Below, in pieces: positions 43,733 through 55,379 of a stretch of 64,000 bases of DNA. Each line of letters starts with the position of its first letter. Position 1 is the stretch's first letter. The translations under genes and the position numbers were made by a program. Origin of the DNA: Paroedura picta. Its lineage: Eukaryota > Chordata > Lepidosauria > Squamata > Gekkonidae. Under the pieces are notes generated by a model. That model ran no database searches, was not told the origin of the DNA, and saw only the letters and a list, made by a program, of their open reading frames with translations. The DNA lies in contig NC_135373.1 of assembly GCF_049243985.1 (NCBI RefSeq), forward strand, positions 93,553,213-93,617,212, read 5' to 3'.

Positions 43733-43904
43733 TGGAAATTTGGGGGGAGGGGTGGAGCCTGGGTAGGGCAAGGTTTAGGAAAGGGAGCAACCTCAGCAGG
43801 GCCTAATTCTATAAAGTCTACCCTTCAAAGCAACCAACTGATCTTGGTCATCTAGCATAACAGTGGGAGTTCTCCAGGTACCACCCGGCATTTGGCAACC
43901 CTAG
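43733..43904 (+). repeat. CCTGGAG/CCAACCT family repeat, left part replaced by MITE copy B
   Basis: TGGAAATTTGGGGGGAGGGG and GGAGCCTGGGTAGGGCAAG through TTTGGCAACCCTAG. An AACCTGGAG remnant sits on the far side of the MITE at 42,842-42,850. Confidence 0.6.
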
Positions 43905-44824
43905 CAGGCAGGGTGATTTATAACAGAAGTCTATTTCACATGAGCACTCTTAAGTCGTTCAAAGGTATGCTTGTTTAAGGTTGTGACTGCCATAAACTTG
44001 CCATTGGAAAATTTTGCAAGAGCAAAGCAAACTTCTCATGGCAAGCATTCTACTCCTCAGCAGTAGCTTACTTTTTGCTTTCTCAAGAGTTAATTGTTCA
44101 ACTGTAGTGTTGCAATCTCTGTGATTAGTCTGCTCATCTTAAAACCAGTCTTTTTAGTTCTTTGGCTTTAAACCACAGTTCTTCAAGGTTATCCCCCCTA
44201 ATTTATCCCCCCTTCACCTGAAAACTTAGCATTAATCTATCACATGAAAGAAAGCATGCCATATCACAGCCTTTGCATTTCTCTTTACTTTGACACTTTA
44301 CCTCGTATTCTTCAAATTGTCAAGAATACTGCAGTTTTGGGACTTGAGAATGCTTGTGATTTTGTAAGATTTCCACATTTCTTACAGAAGGGGAGACAGC
44401 AATGATATTTTTTCTTAGAAGAATGGTTGTACAAAGTACTGCAAGCAGAGCTCTAATGTAATGGCACCTCCAGCTCCCCCTGCTTTTACATCCCACTGCC
44501 AACTCCAACCTCTTGGTCACAAGGGAAATCTCTTCCCACCCGTAAGAAAAACAATGGGCAGGAGGTGCGGTCACAAGGAGAGCAGGAATCTGCAAACACT
44601 GCTCTTCTTCTCCATTGGAATAAGAGACTAAGATCTGTAGGCTCAAAAGTTGTTATTGTTTCCACAATCTTTGTGCAAGTAAATTTTTTCTAAATTGTGT
44701 CCGCATTGAATCAGCTATTCATTATCCCCTACCTTCCTTCCTCACACCTGCCTTGAAAGTTTCAGTAAAATACTTTCTTTACTTGTAAGCATATCTACTT
44801 ATTCTAGCAGAATCCACTTTTCTT
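43905..44824. other. Intergenic sequence without recognised features
   Basis: No exon-like frames or known repeats seen. It borders the Penelope-like element, whose 5' end may extend into it. Confidence 0.45.
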
Positions 44825-45428
44825 ACAAAAATGATAAAGTTCTGCCAGGACATGGAAGCCTTTATCTGCCGCCTATGCCTGAAGGAGTACTTTCAACATA
44901 ACCAGGAACAGAAGAAGAAAGCATATACACAACATGCCATCACAGAACCTACTGGAGAACAGCTACCATCCCCCAACCCACAACATACCATCAAAACAAC
45001 ACTACAAGAAAAGACACTCCACATGGACCCCTCCTGATGATTGCAATGCTACGCTGAATCTCTACAAAGAATGCTTTTGCCGTAGGGTCCAGACTGATGT
45101 GCTCAACAAACAACACCTTGCGCAGCAGAATATCAGCCATGCTGAAAGGAAAGCCATAGACAGTCTTAGGAACAATCCAGATGACTGTAATAAAAGAGGC
45201 TGACCAAGGAAGAGCTGTTGTCATCATGAACAGATCAGACTACATCCAGGAGGCTCAGAGGCAACTCTCAAATACTACCTTTTATAAACAACTGGACTCA
45301 GACCCCACACAGGAATCTTAAAAAGAACTTCATAAGGGAATTACCCCTGCACATTCAGGAAGGAATCCTTTCCGCCACATCAAAGGATGTACCTTCTATC
45401 TTCTATCCAAAATGCACAAACCTGGCCT

Positions 45429-45581
45429 AGTGTTGGGTGTTTTGGTGCCCGAAGTGATCAGTCTCTCCCGGTGCAGTGAGCACTGCACTGCGGGGGGGGG
45501 GGAGGCGCAGGCATGAGCGCACCAGCGGGCACACATACATGCCTGCATGTGTGTGCCCGCCGGTGTGCTAACACCCACACT
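45429..45581. mobile_element. 153-bp GC-rich MITE-like insert inside the Penelope-like element
   Basis: Left AGTGTTGGGTGTTTTGG, right TGCTAACACCCACACT: imperfect terminal inverted repeats. It separates the coding pieces KMHKPG and PIVSG, which are contiguous in the family. Confidence 0.65.
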
Positions 45582-46435
45582 TCTCTTTCCTATTGTCTCA
45601 GGCGTAGGCACTATCCCTGTGGGCATATCTGGATATATGGACTCTGTTCTTAGACCCTATACCATCACTGCCCCTAGTTATGTTTGCAACACCACAGACT
45701 TTCTGAGAAAATACTATCTTTGAGCAACCTACCAAGAAATACTGTTTTAGCCACCATGGATGTGGAATCCCTGTATACCAACATCCCACACAAAGGTGGA
45801 TTACAAGCCATCTTCATGACAGACTTGGAACAGCACTTCCTAAACTCCCACCCACTCCCACCACTCTTATACCTACAATTCATTGATGGCATTTTCATCA
45901 TCTGGACACATGGCAAAGAAGCCCTGGATACTTTCTACCGGGTATACAATGATTTTCACCCCACCATCAACCTGACAATGAACCAATCTATGACAGAAAT
46001 ACATTTTCTGGACAATACAGTAAAAATACACAATGGACGCCTAGAGACCACATTATACCAGAAACCTAATGACTGACAAACATACCTGCATGCCTCTAGC
46101 TACCATCCTAAATACACAAAACTATACATTGTATGTAGCCAGGCTGTACACTACAATCGCATCTGCTCCATCCCTAAAGACAGGGATTCTCATCTGTTCT
46201 CTGCATAGGACAAACAGGGCAAACTCTACGCCAAAGGAAAAATGTACACAAATCTGACATCAGGGACCACAAGACTGATACATCTCTGGGAGAACACTTC
46301 AACCTTCCAAGACATTCAATAGATGACCTCAGTGTTTTATTACAATGGAACTTCAAGAACAGAATGGAAAAGGAAATTGATGAAATGCAAGTTATTACAA
46401 CAGAACAATGGAATCCCCAGGACTCAGCAGGGAGA

Positions 46436-46710
46436 TTGGTTTCTTAATTCACTATATATGCTAACCTGCATTCTTAACAAGCCTTCAGAAAGGCCTAATG
46501 TCCTCTAGATTTTAATTAATTCTTATTTGGAATAATTGATTTGAACAAGTAGATTGTACTGTAACTTAAGAAAGATATTGGTTTCTTAACCTCACTACAT
46601 TTGCTAACCTACATTCCCAACAATTCCTCAGAGAGGCCAAATGTCCTCTGCATTTTAATTTATCTCTTAATTGGAATAATTGATTTGAACAAGTAGATTT
46701 ATGTAACTAT
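46436..46710. repeat. 142-bp tandem duplication in the Penelope-like 3' region
   Basis: TTGGTTTCTTAA, GAATAATTGATTTGAACAAG and TAGATT recur 142 bp apart (46,436 and 46,578), with about 80% identity. Confidence 0.85.
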
Positions 46711-46738
46711 GACTAGTATAATGCAATGTAGTTTGGAA

Positions 46739-46757
46739 TACTATATATATATATACT
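46739..46757. repeat. (TA)n microsatellite
   Basis: TACTATATATATATATACTT in the Penelope-like 3' region. Confidence 0.8.
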
Positions 46758-47232
46758 TTTCTTTGGTCTGTGAACAGAGACAGCCAAATGCTCCAAAGAC
46801 GTTGATGCCCCAAGATGCTTCCATGCTAGAGAGGACAGGCAAGGGGCAGAAGGGCAAGGTTTCAGCTAACTACTCTTAGCAATTGCTTATCTATTTGCCC
46901 ATCAGTCTCTTAATGTAGACACATTTATTGTATGCCAAATGTTTCCCATGCAATTCAATCTCAAGGGAACACAAACAAATCCATATTGCTGTTTTTTTCC
47001 TAATTATCTCTGGAATCTATTAACCATTTTCATTATGCTGGATGTGCATTTACTCTCACACTCTACCTGTAAGTTTGAACTGATTACTTCCATTCCATGA
47101 TATTGTATCTGAGGAAGTGCATGTGCACACAAAAGCTCCTAGCATGATTCAGTCTTTGTTGGTCTTAAAGGTGCCACTGAACTCTAAATTTGTTCTGCTG
47201 CTTCAGACCAACACAGCTACCACCTGAATTTG

Positions 47233-48447
47233 TTTTTGCTCAGTGTCTCTAAATCTCAGCTCTGCTTTTGAGGTAATGTTTATTTATCCACTTCAGCCCC
47301 CCAGTGGTGAGTAAGGGCCACTGCAGGGAGCACAGGCCATTACCACGTGCTGGGGTCTTCAGACTGTTAATGCGGAGAAAGTGCTGGTTTACAGCAGCTG
47401 AAATAGTCACCTTGTGAAATACAATTTAACTAACTCCTCCGGTTACTGGAGTACTTGAAGAATATGAGGAATGTGACAATCATGTTTAATCAAACTTAAA
47501 AAATAACTCACTGTGCTTAGGAGGAGATAAAGAAAAAAATCTAGTGCAATATACTGTGTATCTAAAATATTGATAAAAATGAACAATCGTGGAGGGCAGA
47601 AACGGGACAAGACAATTATTAATAATCCTCATTTTTATCAGTATTTTATATATAGCAATATGCAACACATATTACAACTCAGTGTTCAACAAGCTTATTT
47701 TTTCAAATATTTTTATTCTCTGTAAATCACGCAATATATGGTCTCTTCATAAGAAAATGCATTGAAGATAACCTTTTGGTGAAATGACAAGCACAAATGC
47801 ATTCATATTATTCCACCGAGCCGAAAAACTCATAAAAGCATGCAACAAGAAATGAATGACAGGAAATCAAGCAAAACGGAGGTCTTTATTACAAGAATTA
47901 TTAAAGGCAGAGTCTTTAGACCATAGAAAACAAGGATTCCCGTCTCCCACTACAGGTACAAATAATGAATTTCTCCATTGCTACAGGCTTAGAGCCTGTT
48001 ATGTATGTATGCTAGTCTTTCAAGACTAAATACTTTCTTGTGATGAAAGCAGCATACAATAAGAACTGAATCAGGGTAATTTGGAAGTGTGGCAATTATT
48101 GTTACTTGGGCTAAATTTTGAAACCATATGGTGAAACTATTAGAACTCTGCTGTTAACATTAATAATATATTAAGCTTTTAGTATCCCTGGAAAGATCAT
48201 TAGTCTACAATTCTTCTTTTCCAGTCAGATTCATGTCAAATCCATTCATCTATATCTAAAGTCAGTAACTTGTGGGTTACTGCACAGCCTGTAAAATTGC
48301 ATGCCATATTTTATGTCTAACTACATCAGCGGAAAGCAAGACAGTAAAAGTCTTTCCAACTTCTAGAAGATTAGAAGGCAATATTACAGACTGATATGAT
48401 TTTGGCAAGTGAAGTTATGATTCATGCAATTCTGCTTCGCAATGGGA
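47233..48447. other. Intergenic sequence without recognised features
   Basis: Low-complexity AT-rich stretches only; no coding or repeat signature noted. Confidence 0.5.
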
Positions 48448-48535
48448 GCAATCCTAAGCATATCTACTGATAGTAAGCCCCGTTTTATTCAGTAGGGTTT
48501 ATTCCCAGAAGGGTTTAGTCTCAGTAAGGTTTATT
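48448..48535 (+). repeat. CAATCCTA family repeat
   Basis: AGCAATCCTAAGCATATCTA then TAAGCCCCGTTTTATTCAGT; right part degraded. Confidence 0.45.
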
Positions 48536-48559
48536 CTTACACATCTGGGTAGTAATGTG

Positions 48560-49495
48560 TATGTGAATGAGATTTTGGTGTACTTGTGGACTATAAGCTA
48601 AATATAAGCAGACAGTATGATGCAGCAGTAAAGAAGGCAAATGCAGTTTTGGCCTGTATCAACAGGGGCATCACATCAAAATCACAAAATGTCATAGTCT
48701 TGATGTTGAGAGCCAGTTTGGTATAGTGGTTAGGAGTGTGGACTTCTAACCTGGTGTGCTGGGTTTGATTCTGCACTCCCCCACATGCGGCCAGATGGGT
48801 GACCTTGGACTCGCCATGGCACTGATAAAGTTGTTCTGACCGAGCAGTGACATCAGGGCTCTCTCAGCCTCATCCATCTCAGAGGGTGTCTGTTCTGGGG
48901 AGAGGAAAGGGAAGGTGACTATAAGCAGATTTGAGATTCCTTTGGGTAGAGAAAAAGCGGCATATAAGAGCCAACTCTTCATCTTCTTCTTCACCTGGAG
49001 TACTGTGTACATTTCTGAAGGCTTCAGTTCAAAAAGGACATGGACAGAATTGAGAGGATTCAGAGGAGAGCAATGAGGATTATCTGGGGCTTGGGAACCA
49101 AGCCCTATGAGGAAAGGCAGAGGGACTTGGGAATGTTCAGCCTGGAGAAGAGGAGGGGACATGATTGTTGTCTTGAAGTATTTGAAAGCTTGTCACTTGG
49201 AGAAGAGCAGGGAAAGGTTCCTGTTGGCAGCAGATGAATGCCCAGAATAATGGCATTAAACTATGTGTAGAATGGTACCAGCTAGATATCAAAAGGGGGG
49301 GGGCAGAGGACTTTTCAGTCAGAGTAGTTCATCAATATAATGGCTGCCTAAGGAGATGGTGAGTTCCTCTTCACGGGCAGTCTTCAAACAGTGGCTGGAT
49401 GGATATGATGGATGCTTAGGGCTGATCCTGCATTGAGCAGGAGATTGAACCAGATGGCCTGTATGGCCCCTTCCAACTCTATGAATCAATGATTC
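48560..49495 (+). repeat. CR1 LINE 3' region interrupted by a SINE
   Basis: AAGAAGGCAAATGCAGTTTTG..GTATCAACAGGGGCATCACA before the SINE, and ACCTGGAGTACTGTG, MDRIERIQRRAMRIIWGLGT, EERQRDLGMFSLEKRR after it. Ends TTCCAACTCTATGAATCAAT. Confidence 0.88.
48708..48995 (+). repeat. tRNA-derived SINE inserted in CR1
   Basis: GAGAGCCAGTTTGGTATAGT, GTTTGATTCTGCACTCCC and tail CTTCATCTTCTTCTTC. Complete and nested, hence younger than its CR1 host. Confidence 0.88.
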
Positions 49496-51096
49496 TCAAA
49501 ATTGAAATGAGACTACAACTAAGTAGCAGGGCAATTAATTGGATTGGCACAGAAACCTCTGACCAATATCCACTGACATTCTGAAGCCACCCACATCAAA
49601 ACACCTTTATAGAACCGTGGTAGCAGTGCAACACAAGCTCACCCACAAGTTTACTTACCATCAGATACCTCAGACCAAAATTGCATGCAGTAATTAAAAC
49701 AGCAGCACAAAGTCTGTTCCTCATCTTGATGGAGAGGATCAAGTAGGATAATGAAACCTGTGTGCCAAACAAGTTAATTGCCTGGGTAATGCAATGAATC
49801 ATTCTTCTTTGCATGGAACATAGGTAGGAAAAAGAGTGTGCGATGAAGGGCAGCTGTAGCACCTAAGGCTCCTCTACTGAGGCAGTCATGATGTGCACTG
49901 CAGACTGATGAAATAGGATGATCAGGGTGAGCACAACATCCCTCCTCTTACTTTCTGAGACCTTCCTGGGGAAATGTTGTGTAATGTTTCTGTGTTATGC
50001 CCTTGATTTTGGAAGAGAAAAACCCCTGAGTTTCTGTGTATTGCCTTTGGTTCTGGTGAATTTACAAAAGGTTGTGTATGGCCCTTGCTTAAGGTGGTCT
50101 TTTAACAGTGCCTTCCCACCTGAACTTGAATGCTCTGCTGGGCTTCTGTGGGGGACCACCCTGTTGAAATGTTCTGGATTGATATTGGTTCTGTTGGGCT
50201 TGCACTGCCACACACCATCCTGTGAGTTAAGCCCCATTGAACAGGCTTCTTTAGGATTCTGAGCAGACCTGCCTAGGGTGGCACTTTCTCTGTGTGAAAG
50301 ACACTGCTGGAAATTGCTGATAGAAGAGGAGTTGTTGAGCCAATACAGATTAGTTTTTACTGGTGTGGGGTTGCGTCACAATCTTAAGCAATTTACAGTT
50401 AACATTAGGACTGCAGTGTTAACGACTTTAATAGCAGTTCTTTTTCACTGCCTCTCTCCCAGAGATAATTTTTTCCAAGCACCACTCAGGAAATACTTAC
50501 AGCTGACCCAGAAGAGCTGGGAACTATTTTGGCAAAATATGCTTACTCATTACAGGCATCTCCACACCCACATGCAAACCAAGATAGCAAACAATTTCTC
50601 TCTCCCTCTCCAGCCACACACACACACACACACACTCACTCACTCCTATGGGACAGGAAGCCGTTTCTCTTTTCCAGTTGCAACAAGAACAAAAATATTA
50701 TGATGGTATCCTACAGCAGCATTCAGATGCTGCAAACAAACCTTTTGTGACATGCTGCAGGAGTGGCTCATGGAGTGGGTTGCAGTTAGGATTCTCAGTG
50801 CCCCCCTGAATACTGCTGAATGTCCTTTCTCTAGCAGGGCAATGGAGAAGACTGGTATGGTGAAGGGATCTGAGTGTCAGACTTGGGCCTGGGTGAATCC
50901 TCACCATGTCACAGAAGCTCACTAGATGACATGGAGCCTATCACAGCCTCTCAGCCTAATCTACCTGCCTGAGTTGTTATTCATTCAAGATATTAGTCTG
51001 TAGCAGTAGAAAAGACTGGGGGGGGGGGATGTTCCGAAGTGCCTTCATATTCAGTACTGGCAGTGCCACCATAAGCAATTACACCCTCCTATATTT
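49496..51096. other. Intergenic sequence without recognised features
   Basis: Only a CA microsatellite stands out. Open frames up to 141 codons at 50.3-50.7 kb have no recognised family or start context. Confidence 0.5.
50613..50645. repeat. (CA)n/(CTCA)n microsatellite
   Basis: CCACACACACACACACACAC then ACTCACTCACTC. Confidence 0.9.
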
Positions 51097-51319
51097 AGGG
51101 TTCCCAGGTCCTCCCTGTGTGGGAGGGTAGTGTCACCAGCTCCAGGTTAGGAAACTCATGGAGATCTGGAGGTGGAGCCTGGGGAGGACTGGTACCTCAG
51201 TGGGGTACAATGCCATGGAGTCCACCTTTCAAAGTTCTCCAGGGGAACTAATCTCTGTAGCCTGAAGATGAGCTGTCATTCTTGGGGATTCCCAGGCCTC
51301 ACCTGGAGGCTGGCATTCC
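51097..51319 (+). repeat. CCTGGAG/CCAACCT family repeat
   Basis: AGGGTTCCCAGGTCCTCCC, a second start-like CACCAGCTCCAGGTTAGG at 51,135, and CACCTGGAGGCTGGCATTCC at the end. Confidence 0.65.
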
Positions 51320-52124
51320 AACCTAAATTGAAATCAGTCAGTTTTGAAGGGTGTAACTGCTTAGGATTCTCTTTCAAGCATATATTTCTGTGAAGAAAGA
51401 ATTGAGATTTCTGTCTAGCCAAACTGTAATTTGCTTTCTGTTTTGGGGTTTTTTTTTTTTTGCTGTAGATAGTCATTCTGTATTAAGCTTTACTACACAG
51501 ACATATCAAAAACACAAGACATAGTACAGATTATATATGTATTTTAAATTGCTTTCCTAGAGCACTTTAATTATCAGGAACATTGGTGCTGTTGAAAGAA
51601 CCTGAATGGAGTAACACACTTAACTGCTACTTTAATACAATGTGCATACTTTCCAGCATCTGAAATATGGTTCAGGAAGTAAGCTGACTGGAAGGCAGAC
51701 ATTTAATTGCTACAGTGGAGCTGTTGTGCCAGACATCATACTGCCTTCCTGTCAGAAGGTACCTTGAAGAAAAGCTAAAGTAACAACTCATATTAAGGGG
51801 GGGGGGGAACACCACTCCATTTTGACAAAGTTGCATACATATTCCAGAAATGTTCCACAAACCAGGAAAAGGTGGGATCCATTTAATTAGATATAATCTG
51901 TTTGCTTTCTGAGATTCCATTAAAGAAATTAGGAGGGGGGTTGCCACAGGTAATACTGTATTGTAGAAGTAATACGCTGTACATATAAAACACTCAGGAA
52001 TGTTCACCCAGTGAGATCACTTGAATGGCTGAGCTTCTAACACCTCTTTTTAGAGAAAATAAATTGGCTCCAGCAGTGGAATAGCTCATTCACCTTTTGT
52101 CAGTACTGAGTGATGTTTTAAAAT

Positions 52125-53145
52125 ACACCTCGCCGATGCCGGGATCAGAGGAAATGCTCTTCAGTAGTTGATCTCCTTTCTCCAGGATCGTGGACACTGG
52201 GAAAGAGCAAATCAAGCTGTTACCAACTGGCATGTGTAGTCCCTCAAGGGGCAGTTCCCTCTCCAGTTCTATTCCATATCTTTATGTGTCCTCTTGCTCA
52301 ACTGGTATGGAGGTTCAGGCTGGGTTGCCCACCAATATGCTGACGACACCCAGCTCTTCCTCCTGATGGATGGCTGCCCTGACATTATCCAGCTGCCTGG
52401 AAGCAGTGATGCATGACTCAAGCAGAGTCATCTGAAACTCAACCCTTCAAAGGTCCTGTGGCTGGGCAGGAAGGGTCCAAGCAAGGAAGTGCACCTACCC
52501 AACCTGGATGGAGTGCAGCTATCAGTGGCCCACTCTGCCAGGAACCTGGGTGTGATTCTCAATGCCTCCCTCTCAATCATGATGGCTCAGATGATGACGG
52601 TAGCGCAGCTGGTTTTCTACCGCCTTTGCCAAGCCAAACTACTAGCGCCCTGCTTGGCTTCAGAACACCTAGCCACAGTGACCCACATGACAGTAAACCT
52701 CTAGACTGGACTTCTGCAACTCACACTACACAGGCCTGCCCTTAACTTTGATCCGGAAAATGCTGCTGGTCCAGAACACAGCTGCGAGGGTCCTCAGAGC
52801 AACACCAGCGCATCCTCCAACAACTGTACTGGCTTCCGGTTAAATTCCGGATCAGACTGGGTTCTGGTTATCACCTTTTAAGGCCATATACAGTCTGGGC
52901 CCAATGTATCTGAGGAATAGCCTGCTTACACCCCCCCCCCAAGAAACTTACACTCCACCACCTCCAACTTCCTGGTGATCCCTGGCCCTAGGGAAGCTCG
53001 CTTGACCTCAACCAGGGCCAGAGGTTCTCCATCTTGGCCCCTACCTGGTGGAATGAGCTCCCAGAGGAAATCAGGGCCCTAATGGAACTTGAACAATTCT
53101 GCAGGGCTTGCAAAAGGGAATTCCTCCCCCAGACATACTAAGTTT
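52125..53145 (+). repeat. L2-type LINE, RT and C-terminal fragment
   Basis: TATGCTGACGACACCCAGCT (YADDTQLF), ARNLGVILNASLS, FYRLCQAKLLAP and TACCTGGTGGAATGAGCTCC follow the L2 order. Frame-broken. A hAT element sits directly after its C-terminal end. Confidence 0.88.
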
Positions 53146-53150
53146 TAGAT

Positions 53151-53520
53151 CAGTGGTTCTCAACCTTCCTAATGCCGCGACCCTTTAATACAGTTCATCA
53201 TGTTGTGGTGACCTCCAATCATAAAATTATGCAAGTGTTCTTTCACAGAAATTAAGTCAAAACTGACAAATGGCATGAAAATCCATTGTTCATGATTGTA
53301 TATACATTGATTCTTTCCAGTGGTTTCTCAGTTCTGCCACCATGCCGATCTCACTCTTTTCCGCTGCTCCAGACAGACGAATGCTCTATCTCGATCTACC
53401 CTGCAAGACTGTTTTGTAGATGGTGCCCCCTCCTGGCCAAGCTGCTTGTCCTGCTGCGATCCCTGTGAAAGGGTTGTTCAACCCTCAAAGGGGTCCCAAC
53501 CCCCAGGTTGAGCACCATTG
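53151..53520 (+). mobile_element. SPIN/OposCharlie-like nonautonomous hAT element
   Basis: Left end CAGTGGTTCTCAACCTTCC; the right end reversed is CAATGGTGCTCAACCTGGGG. Flanks TTTTAGAT and TGTTAGAG agree at 6 of 8 positions, as for an aged 8-bp hAT duplication. The ends match what I remember of the hAT families spread horizontally among tetrapods. 370 bp, no protein. Confidence 0.8.
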
Positions 53521-55117
53521 TGTTAGAGGGATGGAATGGAACATCCCTCACGGATGCTGGCCATAGAGTCATAAGGAATTGGTGAACCAGTTCCCTTGAT
53601 TCCCTTCAGCTCAACCTCTTTTCAGATGACTCAGCCTTTGCCTATATAAAATTTGAATCACCCTTGGGGTACAGAGGATGTCATGTCATGTGTGTCAGCA
53701 TTTTCAAATAACAGTGATACAAATAGCTACAATGGATGAAGTATTCTATAAACAATGTGAAACTTCCTAGTTTGCTGACTTGTACAAAGTAATTTTAAAT
53801 GTCTATGCACCTTACTTCATCAATGCCATTAGTCTGAATTTTAAGGTCTGTTGCTTCATACCCTCAGGATAGGGTGGATTAAAACTGGGGAAATTATATT
53901 TAAAGGAGTCATATGCCCTTGCAGAAGGACTCAGCAAATGTATCTGCAACAAAAGCTGGTCACCCAGGAAAGCAGTATAATTGATCTTATAATCCCAAAC
54001 AAGAGAATCATGCTAATGCCAACAAATAACATTTCATACATTGCACCTCAGATCAAAATGTATTAGCCCCTGAAAGGAGACACTGTTATGCAAGAGACTG
54101 TTCTGCTCTGGATGGACCCTGTGTTGATAATACAATTTGGAAGCCCGAGAAAGTGCTACTGAGAGCCAATTTGGTGTAGTGGTTAGGAGTGCGGAATTGT
54201 AATCTGGCAAGTCGGGTTTGATTCTGCACTCCCCCACATGCAACCAGCTGGGTCACCTTGGGCTTGCCACGGCACTGATAAAACTGTTCTGACCGGGCAG
54301 TGATATCAGCGCTCTCTCAGCCTCACCCACCCCACAGGGTGTCTGTTGTGGGGAGAGGAAAGGGAAGGTGATTGTAAACCACTTTGAGATTCCTTTGGGT
54401 AGAGAAAAGCGGAATATAAGAACCAACTCTTCTTCTTCTTCTCTTCATGTAATGATATAAATAATTATGTTAGTTTATTTCACACCATCAATACTTTATT
54501 TTCAGCATGTGAGAACAGAACTATGAATAAAAGATTCCCACTGTTTACATTTTCTTTTGTGCGTCTTTGTTTGGAACTTCACGTACATGCTTGTTTAGCT
54601 AAGCTCTGCATGCATATGGACAAGGCAGGCACCGCTCCCTAAGGAAGCTATGACAGAAGGTCTGTGCAAATGTGCTTCCTCTTCCTTTTACTCCCCAACT
54701 TTAAGGTCAGAGAATCTGGAAAATCCTCCTCCACCCTGTGATTTGATCTGATGACTGTAATAGTGCCACTGTTCCTGTAGCCCCCTCCACTCCACTTCCC
54801 TTCTCCACCCTTTCCTTTTCTAGTCTAGTTATTAACTCATTGAACTCTACAGAATGGCTTGTGCCATTTCACAGGAATGGAATAAAAGGTAAAAACCAGG
54901 GCAAGGGAAGCCACATTGCAACAGTTACTGTGAGCTCAAATGGCTCTTGAAAAATGATCGAAGGATAAGATTACATCTCTGATCCATATGCTACAGTTCA
55001 TTCTTTTCTATTTTGTACACACACTCACATAGACCTGTTGAAAGCATTTAACTTACGCCATGATTAAAGGGAACACCCACATACAGAGGCAGTAAACCTC
55101 TGAATACCAGTGTCAGG
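53521..55117. other. Intergenic sequence with one SINE
   Basis: 53,521-54,159 may hold the decayed end of the L2 split by the hAT element. 54,446-55,117 shows nothing recognised. Confidence 0.4.
54160..54445 (+). repeat. Full-length tRNA-derived SINE with (TTC)n tail
   Basis: GAGAGCCAATTTGGTGTAGT, GGTTTGATTCTGC boxes, GTGTCTGTTGTGGGGAGAGG body, and TTCTTCTTCTTC tail. The best preserved copy of the family here. Confidence 0.9.
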
Positions 55118-55245
55118 AGGCCACATCAAGGGAAGGCCTTGTCCTCTATGCCCTGTTATTGTACCTCCAATGGAACTGGTTGAGATAGGACGCTGGACTA
55201 GAATGGACCACTGGTCTGATCCAGCATAGCCTCCTATGTTTTAAT
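55118..55245 (+). repeat. Interspersed repeat with CTGATCCAGC end
   Basis: GGACTAGAATGGACCACTGG then TCTGATCCAGCATAGCCTCC TATG, a common reptile repeat ending. Confidence 0.5.
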
Positions 55246-55379
55246 ACTTTCACATATTTGATGGACAAATTGCAACTAAACATGAGATGTAAGGGCTTTA
55301 TCTTAACAAAACAAGGGACTCCCAAGCCATTTCTCCCTCATGTATACAAATATCTTTGGTGAGTGAAGTTTTCGACGTG

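Larger units (their letters stand above)
44825..47232 (+). repeat. Penelope-like retroelement with GIY-YIG-type tail, degraded
   Basis: Frames give LKEYFQHNQEQKKK, NTTFYKQLDSDPTQ, PIVSGVGTIPVGISGYMDSV then LRPYTITAPSYVCNTTDFLR, LATMDVESLYTNIPHKGGLQ, YLQFIDGIFIIWTHGKEALD and EIHFLDNTVKIHNGRLETTL, the Penelope RT order. After it come remnants of the GIY-YIG endonuclease side (RTNRANSTPKEKCTQIRHQG-like) and a long AT-rich 3' region ending TTGTTGGTCTTAAAGGTGCC. A central RT portion is missing and a MITE interrupts it. Confidence 0.85.

Noticed and set aside
45684-46076. 130-codon frame with reverse-transcriptase motifs as a possible host telomerase-like gene
   Set aside because: Motif order and flanking GIY-YIG-type remnants fit a decayed Penelope-like element.
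50613-50645. CRISPR-like or regulatory repeat
   Set aside because: Simple CA/CTCA microsatellite without spacers.
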